Origin: an uncultured Acetatifactor sp.
GTDB lineage: Bacteria; Bacillota; Clostridia; Lachnospirales; Lachnospiraceae
DNA length: 59,481 nucleotides
Reading direction: 5' to 3'
Assembly (NCBI RefSeq): GCF_910585425.1
Contig: NZ_CAJUCP010000031.1
Location: 1-59,481, forward strand
Shown: in pieces, positions 43,042 through 51,215 of the stretch
Layout: the number at the start of each line of letters is the position of its first letter
Numbering within the stretch: the first letter of the stretch is position 1
The notes under the pieces: model-generated
Told to the model about the DNA's origin: nothing
Databases searched by the model: none
Seen by the model: the letters and a program-made list of their open reading frames with translations, nothing else
Program-made: the position numbers and the translations under genes

Positions 43042-43875
43042 ATGGTTTATTGCGATGTCACGGATCTCACATATTTGACATGGACTTTGTCAAGGAACTC
43101 ATCAGGGACGGCAGGAAGCTTCCTGAAATCCTATGAGCAGTCCGGTGGAATGAAATATTATTACAAATTGTCGAATTTTGATACGCTCAGGGGGATTTAC
43201 GGCCATGAGTGCCTGAATGAAATCGTGGCGCAGAATATAGCCGCCGCTTTGCATATACCTCATCTGGAATACGATCTCCTCCATGCGGAAGTGAGAATAG
43301 ACGGCAAAAATTATCGGACATGGCTCACAAGGTCCACAGACTTTAAAAAGGCCGGCGAACACAAGCTGACATTTGAGACATATTTTGAGATAAACAAAAT
43401 GCAGGATGAGGATGTCTGGGCATTTATCCTGCGCAATGGGCTGGAGCGGTATTTCTATGACATTTTCATATTGGATTATCTGATCTGCAACCGCGACCGC
43501 CATGGCGCGAACATTGAAGTGCTTGAGAAAAAGGGGCTATACCGCATGGCTCCCGTATTCGACAACGGACTGTCCCTGCTGTTTTCCTGCTATCAGGACG
43601 GCAGGGCTATGGAAAGCTTTGACCGGCATAAGGACGGGCCTGTGAATAATTATGTGGGAACCATGTCGCTTGCGGAGAATCTGAGAAAGGTTCCGGGGGA
43701 AATGATCGCTGAAACAGTAAAGGCGGATCTCAGCGAAGCCGTTATTTTCAAAGACATGGAAAAATGCAGGCAGTCAGGGGATGGGGCAGTCCCATGGCAG
43801 TTCTGGGGCTGCGTCCGTGACATGATCTGGGAAAGAAGGGATGACATTGCGAAGATTTTTCATCAAAGAGGATAA
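43042..43875 (+). CDS. HipA-like (HipT-type) serine/threonine kinase
   Basis: 277 residues; ATG at 43042 after GGAGGAATCGAGG. It keeps the kinase core of HipA but lacks the usual N-terminal subdomain: a Gly/Ser loop SSGTAGSFLKSY (about 22-31), a Lys in YYYKLS (about 42), the catalytic loop NRDRHGAN (Asp152, Asn157) and the metal-binding MAPVFDNGLSLL (Asp174). Such proteins phosphorylate targets such as tRNA synthetases and cause growth arrest (HipA, HipT; family knowledge). The next gene overlaps it by 35 bases and resembles the missing N-terminal subdomain. No HipB gene is present. Confidence 0.85.
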   Translation: MVYCDVTDLTYLTWTLSRNSSGTAGSFLKSYEQSGGMKYYYKLSNFDTLRGIYGHECLNEIVAQNIAAALHIPHLEYDLLHAEVRIDGKNYRTWLTRSTDFKKAGEHKLTFETYFEINKMQDEDVWAFILRNGLERYFYDIFILDYLICNRDRHGANIEVLEKKGLYRMAPVFDNGLSLLFSCYQDGRAMESFDRHKDGPVNNYVGTMSLAENLRKVPGEMIAETVKADLSEAVIFKDMEKCRQSGDGAVPWQFWGCVRDMIWERRDDIAKIFHQRG

Positions 43876-44197
43876 CGGTCTGTCAACGGGACAAAGGGAA
43901 TACGCTGTCCTCTCTTATGACGAGGACAAGGACCTGTACCATATTTCAATCCCCCTGTCCGCGGACCCCGACGACCTGCCGGCCATCCCGGGCATCCTGG
44001 CAAGGAAGGGCATACGGGAAATCGATGACAAATGGGCCAGGCGCTTTGTCAGGGAGCGGGTGGTGCCGCCTGACCGCCAGAATATCGGCATGATATTGAG
44101 AGAGCTGGGGATGACCCATTACAGTGAATTTCCGCTGCTTGTGTACACGGGCGGGCGGTGTTGTATGGACGATTTTTTCATAGAAGAAATAACGTAA
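43841..44197 (+). CDS. HipS-like partner (detached HipA N-terminal subdomain)
   Basis: 118 residues; the ATG at 43841 lies 35 bases inside the kinase gene, after AAAGAAGGG. The stretch HISIPLSADPDDLPAIP and especially 76-113 (VPPDRQNIGMILRELGM, YSEFPLLVYTGGRCCMDD) resembles the end of the N1 subdomain of HipA, where R-x-R/N, LG, FxLL and GxDC occur. This is the part supplied in trans by HipS in HipBST systems. It could inhibit or activate the kinase. The match is by eye and should be checked by profile or structure. Confidence 0.6.
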   Translation: MTLRRFFIKEDNGLSTGQREYAVLSYDEDKDLYHISIPLSADPDDLPAIPGILARKGIREIDDKWARRFVRERVVPPDRQNIGMILRELGMTHYSEFPLLVYTGGRCCMDDFFIEEIT

Positions 44198-44212
44198 TAG
44201 CGATATGAGGAA

Positions 44213-44289
44213 TGCCTGCGGCGGCTTTCCCGGCTTCATGACGGCCATGGCACCGGGAAAGCTGTGTCCTCTACTATCCACCGCAGGCA
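44213..44289. repeat. Nested inverted repeat between convergent genes
   Basis: Outer arms TGCCTGCGG (44213-44221) and CCGCAGGCA (44281-44289), inner arms GGCTTTCCCGG (44223-44233) and CCGGGAAAGCT (44253-44263). It may form a long hairpin that ends both the hip-like operon and the GH13 operon; a clean T-run is missing. Its left end, with two preceding bases, repeats the GGAATGCCTGC of 35865. Confidence 0.55.
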
Positions 44290-44306
44290 ATCGCTTCTTC
44301 TCCGCC

Positions 44307-46187
44307 TCAGCGGAAGCTCTTCACCCACGCTATCAGGGAGTCATGGTACACGTTCTCCGTCACGTCCCTGCGCATCTGGTCGGTGACGGGGCCGTTCTTC
44401 TCCATGATGGCCAGGATCGCTTCCTGGAGTCCGGCGATCTTTCCCTCCTCGAACACCTTTTTCAATGCCTCCTCCGCGGCAGCCTTTCCGTCCGCAGGCC
44501 CCGGAACCTCTGTCCTGAGGGCTTCTGCCTCCTGTCCGGTTCCCTGGCTGTCCGCTGGCTCCGCCGGGGCTTCCTCCTCGTGGGCAGGCTTTCCGGAAGC
44601 CATGTCGCCGCAGCTCCCGTCCTGTACCGCTTCCTGAGGCGCTGTCCCCTGGCCGGGCGCTTTCCGTGCGGTCTCCTCAGCGGTGTCCTCAGCCGTCTCC
44701 GGTGCGGCTTCCCCGCCGGATACCTTCTGTCCGGCATCCCGAGCCGTCTCTCCGGCCCCGGGCTGCTCAGGGCTTTGAGCGGCAGTCTCCCCCGCTTCTT
44801 TATCGGAAGCGCCCTGGGGCAGATTCTCTGTCCACTCCCCGTTTCCCGGCACCCAGATTTCCCCGGAATTTGCCTTTACGTTCACGGCGATATGGCCTCC
44901 TGCCACGCTCACCCGCTGGCCGCTGAGCGCGCCGATATATTCCGCCGTGTTCCCCGCGGGCAGGGTCATCACATAGTCGCTGTCGTCATTGTTCACCGTG
45001 ACCAGGACGGACTCTCCATTACAGTTCCTGGAGAAAGCGTACTGGCGGTTGGTCAGCAGCAGCTCCTGATAGTCCCCATAGGAAAGCGCCTTTATCTTCT
45101 GCCGCGCCTTGCCCAGCGCAGCGATCAGGCCCGTGCAGGCATTCTTCTCCAGAGCGTCGCCAAAATCCGACAGGGAGAGCGCGGGGCGCAGGGAGTCATC
45201 GGAATATCGCTCTTTTTTACCCTCTATACCGAATTCCGAGCCATAATAGACGGAAGGCACGCCCGGCAGCGTGTACAAGAGCACATGCACCGGCGCGAAA
45301 TGGGCCTTGTTGTTCAGCTTCGTGTAGATCCGCTCCACATCATGGTTGTCCACGAAGTTGTACAGCTTCAGTCCGTCCGGCCTGTTCCCGCCCATGCCGT
45401 ACAGACGCTTCACCGTGTGGGCGATCTCGAAGTAATTGTGGTCGTTGTGCCCGGAGTACAGGGCCTTGTGCAGATGGTAATTGGTGACGGAGTGCAGGGT
45501 CCCCTCGTTGACCCAGCGGGTGTAGTCCCCATGGATGACCTCGCCCATGAGCCAGAACTCCGGCTTCACCTCATCAGCCACACGGCGCAGCGCTTTCATA
45601 TAATCGAAATCCAGCACATCCGCCGCGTCCAGCCTTATGCCGTCGATGTCGAACTCGCTGACCCAGAACCGCACCACATCGCAGATATAGTCCCTCACCG
45701 CGGGGTTCGACTGGTTCAGCTTTGCCAGCAGGTCATAGCCGCCCCAGTTCTCGTAGGAAAAGCCGTCGTTGTACTGGTTGTTCCCCCAGAAATTCACATT
45801 GCGGTACCAGTCTCTGTAAGGGGAATTCTCCCGCTTCTCCCGGATGTCCCGGAAGGCGAAGAAGTCCCGCCCCGTATGGTTGAACACGCCGTCCAGGATG
45901 ACCCGGATGCCCTGCCTGTGGCACTCCGCCACATAGTTCGTCAGATCTTCGTTGGTGCCCAGGCGGCTGTCCAGCTTTTTGTAATCCGTGGTCTCATATC
46001 CGTGCCCCACGGACTCGAACAGGGGCCCGATATAGACCGCGTTGCAGCCGATTTCCCTGATATGGGCTATCCAGGGAATCAGGGTGTTCAGCCGGTGCAC
46101 CGGCTCTGTGTAGGAATTCTCCCTGGGCGCTCCGGTAAGCCCCAGGGGGTAGATATGGTAAAAGATTGCCTCATCGTACCATGCCAT
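44307..46187 (-). CDS. GH13 alpha-amylase family enzyme with linker and Rpn-like C-terminal tail
   Basis: 626 residues; ATG at 46187 after AGGAGG. The (beta/alpha)8 barrel spans about 1-390 with Asp99/His104 (VILDGVFNH), nucleophile Asp187 (GIRLDAAD), acid Glu216 (MGE) and Asp283 (FVDNHD), so all catalytic residues are present. A beta domain (about 390-450) follows, then a Glu/Ala/Pro/Gly-rich linker (455-572). The last 54 residues (EEGKIAGLQEAILAIMEKNGPV, then YHDSLIAWVKSF) look like the C-terminal tail of Rpn/PD-(D/E)xK transposase-like proteins. No signal peptide. It lies 23 bases behind the CotH gene. Confidence 0.92.
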   Translation of the reverse strand: MAWYDEAIFYHIYPLGLTGAPRENSYTEPVHRLNTLIPWIAHIREIGCNAVYIGPLFESVGHGYETTDYKKLDSRLGTNEDLTNYVAECHRQGIRVILDGVFNHTGRDFFAFRDIREKRENSPYRDWYRNVNFWGNNQYNDGFSYENWGGYDLLAKLNQSNPAVRDYICDVVRFWVSEFDIDGIRLDAADVLDFDYMKALRRVADEVKPEFWLMGEVIHGDYTRWVNEGTLHSVTNYHLHKALYSGHNDHNYFEIAHTVKRLYGMGGNRPDGLKLYNFVDNHDVERIYTKLNNKAHFAPVHVLLYTLPGVPSVYYGSEFGIEGKKERYSDDSLRPALSLSDFGDALEKNACTGLIAALGKARQKIKALSYGDYQELLLTNRQYAFSRNCNGESVLVTVNNDDSDYVMTLPAGNTAEYIGALSGQRVSVAGGHIAVNVKANSGEIWVPGNGEWTENLPQGASDKEAGETAAQSPEQPGAGETARDAGQKVSGGEAAPETAEDTAEETARKAPGQGTAPQEAVQDGSCGDMASGKPAHEEEAPAEPADSQGTGQEAEALRTEVPGPADGKAAAEEALKKVFEEGKIAGLQEAILAIMEKNGPVTDQMRRDVTENVYHDSLIAWVKSFR

Positions 46188-46210
46188 GTCGCATTTCCTC
46201 CTGTACGGAT

Positions 46211-48271
46211 CTACTTTTTCTGATTTCCTTTTCCAGTATAATCCGAACGGCGGAAATAGTCAACTCCTCCGCCCATGTCGAACACGCCCATGGCCTCAAT
46301 GTCGATGGAGGAGGCGTCGATCAGCCCGGAGGCATCCTCCCGCTGCCCCTGATCCGTGGCAGGGATGGAGCCGTCAAGCTGTCCCCGGATGCTCTCTGCA
46401 CGAAGCAGCACGGTCCGGTACAGCATCCCGGCGGCGGCGTCATATTCCGCGTAAGGATAGAACGCCGTGGAATCCGTCTCCACCAGCCCGTCAATCTGGC
46501 TCCGGATGCGGCCATAGACCTCCTCGAACCTCCCGCCGAAGACATACTCTTCCGTCAGCTTCCGCAGATATTCGTGATATTTCGCAAGATAAGCCTCGTC
46601 CTCCAGCAGGGCATCGAAAAAGTCCGTCCCCTGAAAGGGGGTATCGATGGCGTCATTGATCATTCCGGACGCGCCGTCCCCTGCGCCCATGCCCATCCCT
46701 CCGAAGGACAGATTGTAATCCCACGGAATGATGTTCAGTTTTCCATCGTTCTCATACAGGTAATAGTTGTGGGCCATAGTGCCGGAGAGGCTGTCCAGGT
46801 TCACGGAGAAGGTATGCACGGCCATGTATTTCAGCACATTGTCGATGTCGAGGGATTGCTCCAGCTCTCTTCCCTGGCTGATGTTGCGCAGCGCTTCTAC
46901 TACTCTTTTGTGGTCTTTTTTGCCGCTGTCCGTCACTTCCCCCTCCCATATGGTGGAATAGCTGTCCAGGTCATCGTCGGTGTAATTCAGATCCGCTCCG
47001 CCCGAGCCCATGGAGAAACGCCCTCCGAAGGGCATGCCTCCGGGCTGCTGCTGCGTGGAGCCGTCTCCGTCCCCCTGACCGCCCTGACCGGGGTCCTGTA
47101 TGTCCCCTGGCAGACCTTCCGGCGGCGCATTTCCCGGCAGGTCTTCCGAAGGCTCCGGCCATTCTTCCATATCCTCCCAAGGCTGACCTTCTCCGGAAGG
47201 GAGCTCTCCTTCGGTGGGAAATCCTTCTCCGGTAGGAAGCTCTCCTTCGGTAGGATATCCTTCTCCAGTGGGAAGCTCGCCTTCGGTAGGATATCCTTCT
47301 CCAGCGGGAAGCTCTCCTCCAAAAGGTAATCCTTCTCCAGTGGGAAACTCTCCTCCGGTAGGAAGTCCTTCTCCAGCGGGAAACTCTCCTCCGGTAGGAA
47401 GTCCTTCTCCAGCGGGAAGCTCTCCTCCGGCAGGAAGTCCTTCTCCAGTGGGAAGCTCTCCTCCGGCAGGAAGTCCCTCTCCGGCAGGAAACTCTCCTCC
47501 GAAAGGAAGCCCTCCTCCGAAGGAAGCTCCATCCTCTCCCGGCCTGCCGCCCTCCCCGGGCATATTCTGTCCTTCCTGTCCGCCCTTGCTCCTGTCCGGA
47601 AAGCCGTCCCTCTCCATACCGGGCCCGCCTCCCATATCCATCCCCTCCGGCTTATAGAGGTTTCCGCCCTCCACCCCGTAGTTGCGCAGCAGAAAGCTGT
47701 CCTCCACGGCCTCCAGCGCCAGATATACGCCCCAGTACGTACCGTTTACCGAAATTTCGGCATAATTGTGCAGGGAGGCATCCGCCTCCAGATACCGATA
47801 CATATCATAGACGATGGCCTCCTTCATATTCGTGGCATCGGCGTAATTGTTGTTCAGAATCAGCTTGTCGAGCCCCAGGCAGGTCTGTCCATCCACATAG
47901 TGGTCAAATTCCAGCTTCAGGCTGTACCTGTCCGTGTCCGGATCCGCGGCAATGGCGGACAGGCTGGTATTGCCCTTGGGCCGGATTCCCACGTTCCGAA
48001 GTTCATGGCCGTTAATCGTCACGTCACAGGAATAGTATTCCTCCGCCATGGCATTGTCCAGCATCTCCTCCCATGCCCCATCCTCCATCCGGATGTCGAT
48101 TTGAATCACCGAATCTTCGCCGAACAGCTCCGCCTCATACTCCATGGCAATGCCTTTTCCGCCCACCGCTTCCACGAGCCTGTGGGGAAACGCCACCGCC
48201 AGGACGCAGAGCAGGACGGCGGCGGCCATGGCGATGCACGCTGTTTTCACCGCATATCTGCTGCTGATCAT
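46211..48271 (-). CDS. CotH kinase family protein with a 9 x 12-residue repeat insert
   Basis: 686 residues; ATG at 48271 after GGAAAGG. A signal anchor (about 8-27) places the rest outside the membrane. The CotH protein-kinase fold is split: the N-terminal part (VGIRPKGNTSLS, NNNYADATNMKEA, ISVNGTYWGVYLALEAVE) and the C-terminal part with IIPWDYNLSFGG (likely metal-binding Asp) flank a large low-complexity insert of about 210 residues. Within it residues 254-361 are nine exact 12-residue units (GxP-x-GGE[LF]P[AT]GE type). CotH kinases phosphorylate coat proteins in Bacillus. Here it sits with a VTC polyphosphate polymerase and DUF4956, a recurring trio. Confidence 0.93.
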   Translation of the reverse strand: MISSRYAVKTACIAMAAAVLLCVLAVAFPHRLVEAVGGKGIAMEYEAELFGEDSVIQIDIRMEDGAWEEMLDNAMAEEYYSCDVTINGHELRNVGIRPKGNTSLSAIAADPDTDRYSLKLEFDHYVDGQTCLGLDKLILNNNYADATNMKEAIVYDMYRYLEADASLHNYAEISVNGTYWGVYLALEAVEDSFLLRNYGVEGGNLYKPEGMDMGGGPGMERDGFPDRSKGGQEGQNMPGEGGRPGEDGASFGGGLPFGGEFPAGEGLPAGGELPTGEGLPAGGELPAGEGLPTGGEFPAGEGLPTGGEFPTGEGLPFGGELPAGEGYPTEGELPTGEGYPTEGELPTGEGFPTEGELPSGEGQPWEDMEEWPEPSEDLPGNAPPEGLPGDIQDPGQGGQGDGDGSTQQQPGGMPFGGRFSMGSGGADLNYTDDDLDSYSTIWEGEVTDSGKKDHKRVVEALRNISQGRELEQSLDIDNVLKYMAVHTFSVNLDSLSGTMAHNYYLYENDGKLNIIPWDYNLSFGGMGMGAGDGASGMINDAIDTPFQGTDFFDALLEDEAYLAKYHEYLRKLTEEYVFGGRFEEVYGRIRSQIDGLVETDSTAFYPYAEYDAAAGMLYRTVLLRAESIRGQLDGSIPATDQGQREDASGLIDASSIDIEAMGVFDMGGGVDYFRRSDYTGKGNQKK
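47189..47512. repeat. Nine 36-bp tandem repeats inside the CotH gene
   Basis: Nine in-frame 36-base units code for the 12-residue repeats of the CotH-family protein (residues 254-361). The units differ mostly by silent or Ala/Thr, Leu/Phe changes. Length should be unstable between strains. Confidence 0.9.
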
Positions 48272-48397
48272 GCCTTTTCCTTTCCGGGCGGACTGTTCCT
48301 TATCCGCCCTGTCTATTGTTTGCTCTGGCGTTCGTCCTGTCCGGCTGAGCTGTCGCCTGCCCTGGCTGGCATCCGCCCTGCCCCCGCCTCCAGCCTC

Positions 48398-49072
48398 TCA
48401 GGCCATATACTCCCCATTATAGCTCACCAGCGTGGCGCTGCTCACCCCGTCCACGGCATTGAGCCGGTTCACGAAGGCCGTCTCCCCGTCCTTCATGCGG
48501 ATCTCCATGGTCAGCTCGATCCCGGCGGCATTCACGGTCTTGGACTTCACGGAAAGCCGCGCCACAGCTTCCCTAGCAATCGCCATGGCGGAGTCCTCCG
48601 CCCTTTCATCGCCGCAGTCCAGTATCAATATATACGGATTTTCGTGTATTTTTCGATTTGAAAAAAGCAGCAATATACATCCGATCATACCGGAGCCCAG
48701 CACCGCCAACGGTATCATGCCGGCCCCGATGACAATGCCCGCCGCGATGGACCAGAACAGGTACACAATCTCCATGGGCTCCTTGATGGCGGCCCGGAAG
48801 CGGACGATGGAGAGCGCGCCCACCATGCCCAGGGAAAGCACCACATTGGATGTCACGGCCATGATGACCAGCGTGGTCACAAGGGCCAGCCCGATCAGCG
48901 TCATGGCAAAGCCCGTGGAATACATGACTCCGGCAAAGGTCTTTTTATAGACCACGAAAATGAACAGCCCTATCGCAACGGCGAACGCCATGCCCACCAA
49001 AGTATCCACCAAAGAAAATTCCGTCACGCTCTCCAGAAATCCTGATTTGAAAATGTCCTGAAATGTATTCAT
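48398..49072 (-). CDS. DUF4956 membrane protein
   Basis: 224 residues; ATG at 49072 after GGGAGG. Four membrane helices in the first 140 residues with the DUF4956 signature SLGMVGALSIVRFRAAIKEPMEIVYLFWSIAAGIVIGAG, then a small soluble ferredoxin-like domain. Members recur beside VTC-type polyphosphate polymerases, and this one lies 80 bases behind such a gene. Suggested as a membrane partner of the polymerase (inference). Confidence 0.93.
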   Translation of the reverse strand: MNTFQDIFKSGFLESVTEFSLVDTLVGMAFAVAIGLFIFVVYKKTFAGVMYSTGFAMTLIGLALVTTLVIMAVTSNVVLSLGMVGALSIVRFRAAIKEPMEIVYLFWSIAAGIVIGAGMIPLAVLGSGMIGCILLLFSNRKIHENPYILILDCGDERAEDSAMAIAREAVARLSVKSKTVNAAGIELTMEIRMKDGETAFVNRLNAVDGVSSATLVSYNGEYMA

Positions 49073-49152
49073 CTTATATCCTCCCGATATTCCTCTGCCA
49101 TGTTCGCGGCGCCCCACTGCATGAATCCCTGCCCAATCAGCGCACCGCCACA

Positions 49153-49845
49153 CTAACCAAACCTCCTGCTGGCCCCGTATTTGGAGAAAGCCTGCTGCCT
49201 CAGCCCGCCCGTCTGGACCAGGTCCCGGATGACGGAGGGCAGGAAGGCGTCGTATTTGACCTCCAGCACCATGTCCCCGGGGGCCTCCCCCACGCTTACG
49301 TCCGTCCTCCCCTCCCCCAGGAAATCCCGACTGTACATGCCGCTCCTGATATGGGAGTCAAAGGTGATCCGCACGTTTCCCGGCCCGTAGAGATAGGCCT
49401 CCCGCACATAGGACACCAGTACCCTGGGGCGCAGCGCCTGATACCCCATCTTCGCGTACAATTCCCGCACCAGGGCCGCCGGATGCCCCCGCATCCAGCC
49501 CGTATCTCCCTCCAGCAGCCTCCTGCATTCCCCCTCCGCAATCTCCGCGTCGTACTTCCGGCACAGAGAATCCTCCTTGACCTTTTTCTCCAGGAGGATG
49601 AAGGAGAAGTCATCATTGTAATACCTAATGCGGAACTTCTCCCGGCACGGGACGCCGTACACCTTCTCCCGCAGGGCCTTGTCCGTAAAATTGTCAAAAT
49701 AAATGCTCCTTATCAGATATCTGCCCGCCGCATTCCCGTGCGGGTCAGTACGCATCACCCGCCGCAGCCGGCTTTGGATCTCCAGATACTGGGGATACCC
49801 GATGCCGTATTTCAGCTCATGGCGAAAGCCCTCCCTCTGCTCCAT
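49153..49845 (-). CDS. VTC domain polyphosphate polymerase-like protein
   Basis: 230 residues; ATG at 49845 after GGGAGG. The triphosphate-tunnel (VTC/CYTH-type) fold with basic residues lining the tunnel: RHELKYGI, RSIYFDNFTD, KFRIRYYND, LEKKVKEDS, RPRVLVSYVREAYL, ITFDSHIRSG and VLEVKYDAFLP. It should make polyphosphate from ATP at the membrane, by homology to yeast Vtc4. First gene of an operon with DUF4956, CotH and GH13. An 11-bp-spaced TTTCAGG pair lies just upstream. Confidence 0.9.
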   Translation of the reverse strand: MEQREGFRHELKYGIGYPQYLEIQSRLRRVMRTDPHGNAAGRYLIRSIYFDNFTDKALREKVYGVPCREKFRIRYYNDDFSFILLEKKVKEDSLCRKYDAEIAEGECRRLLEGDTGWMRGHPAALVRELYAKMGYQALRPRVLVSYVREAYLYGPGNVRITFDSHIRSGMYSRDFLGEGRTDVSVGEAPGDMVLEVKYDAFLPSVIRDLVQTGGLRQQAFSKYGASRRFG

Positions 49846-49914
49846 CCCTGTCCTCCCTGTCCTGTCCCTGTGCCCGCCCGGGCCCTGGGAACCGTTCTCC
49901 TGGTGCATAGGGAA

Positions 49915-49947
49915 AGTATAAGGGGAGCTCCTGAAATGTACCTGAAA
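49915..49947 (-). promoter_or_regulatory. Promoter of the VTC operon with an 11-bp direct repeat at -35
   Basis: On the minus strand TTTCAGG occurs twice (49947-49941 and 49936-49930), eleven bases apart, and TATACT (49920-49915) follows nine bases later. This is the geometry of an OmpR/PhoB-type activator site replacing the -35 box. The OmpR-type regulator encoded upstream is the obvious candidate. Confidence 0.65.
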
Positions 49948-49973
49948 TAAACTGTGTATCTTTTTTGAACAAT

Positions 49974-51215
49974 TCAGGAGAAGGGGGCCATGGGAATGGA
50001 AGCCTTTATCAGGATACGCTCCCCGTCCGGCCTCTTCGCCTGGATCCTGCCCCCGTGGGCCTGGACGATCGCCTGTGCCATGGACAGGCCGATCCCTGTG
50101 CCTCCGGTCCGGGCAGACCGGGACTGGTCCACCCGGTAAAAGCGGTCGAACAGCCTGCTCAGATCCTGTGTCTGGGGCAGGCTGCAGCTATTCTCCACCT
50201 GGATACAGGCCCTGCCCCGCTTTCTGCAGACTTCCATGCGGATATCCCCGCCTTCGTCCGAGTGCCTCACCGCATTGTCCAGGAGGATGGATATGAGCTG
50301 GCGGACGGAATCCCTGTCCCCGTGGAGCACCAGGTCATCCTCTATGCGCTGGGCGTAGCGCTTTCCCCTGGCCTGCGCCAGCGCCGCGAAGGGCTCAGCC
50401 GCCTCCCAGGCCGCATCGCTTAAGGAGAAATCCTCCTTCTCCGGAAATGGCGCCTCCTCGTCCAGCCTGGAGAGCGCCACCAAATCGTTCACAAGCCTGC
50501 CCAGGCGCACCGTCTGCTTTTGGATGTTCTCGATCCACCGGTCCCCCTCATGCTCCATGGCCGCCGCATCCGCGCTGGCCGCGATGGAGGCGATGGGTGT
50601 CTTCAGCTCATGTCCCGCGTCCGTGATGAACCGCTTCTGCCGCTCTATGTTCTCCGCAAAGGGGAGGATGGCATACCGGGAGAAGAACAGGACAAGGAGG
50701 AAGACCAGAACCAGGCTGCCCGCCCCCGTCCCCAGGGACACGATAAACAAGGTGCGCATGAACTGCAGGGAATCCGCCACATTCAGGAACAGGACGGTGA
50801 TTCCCCTCTCGTCCCTGCTGACGAGATACCGATATTCCTTGTAATAACCTTTCGTCTTCCCCCCGGCGAGGACCTTCTCCGTATATTCTCCGGCCATATC
50901 CTCATCTATGGAGGAGATATGGTCTCTGGCGATGAACAGGATGCGCCCCTCCGGGTCGCAGTGGGCAGCGAAAAAGCGGGTGGTGAACTCCGCCTCCGGC
51001 CCTCCCCCCGGCATGTCCGCCATGGGGGGCAGCGGGGCCTGGGGCCTGTGGAAGGCCCGCTGCTCCCGGCCCAGGAGATTCTCCGCCATCTGGTCCCGGA
51101 CGGATGTGGTCTTACAAAAATTCACAAGATTGATTCCCGCCAGCAGCATCGCCATCACCGTCCCGAAAGCCGCCATGGCCGCCAGGATGAAACGTCTGCG
51201 CATTTTCTTCAGCAT
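49974..51215 (-). CDS. Two-component sensor histidine kinase
   Basis: 413 residues; ATG at 51215 after GGAGGAG, overlapping the regulator gene stop by four or more bases. Two membrane helices (about 10-30 and 160-185) bound an outer sensor region of about 130 residues. HisKA with His near 201 in DAGHELKTPIAS, and an HATPase_c domain with N box (LLDNAVRHS), G1 (Asp replaced region FDRFYRVDQSR) and GTGIGLSMAQAI. It probably phosphorylates the co-encoded OmpR-type regulator. Directly upstream of the VTC/CotH operon. Confidence 0.95.
   Translation of the reverse strand: MLKKMRRRFILAAMAAFGTVMAMLLAGINLVNFCKTTSVRDQMAENLLGREQRAFHRPQAPLPPMADMPGGGPEAEFTTRFFAAHCDPEGRILFIARDHISSIDEDMAGEYTEKVLAGGKTKGYYKEYRYLVSRDERGITVLFLNVADSLQFMRTLFIVSLGTGAGSLVLVFLLVLFFSRYAILPFAENIERQKRFITDAGHELKTPIASIAASADAAAMEHEGDRWIENIQKQTVRLGRLVNDLVALSRLDEEAPFPEKEDFSLSDAAWEAAEPFAALAQARGKRYAQRIEDDLVLHGDRDSVRQLISILLDNAVRHSDEGGDIRMEVCRKRGRACIQVENSCSLPQTQDLSRLFDRFYRVDQSRSARTGGTGIGLSMAQAIVQAHGGRIQAKRPDGERILIKASIPMAPFS

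Noticed and set aside
46166..47329. Plus-strand frame of 387 codons opposite CotH
   Set aside because: Its repeats are the reverse of the CotH repeats; no independent support.
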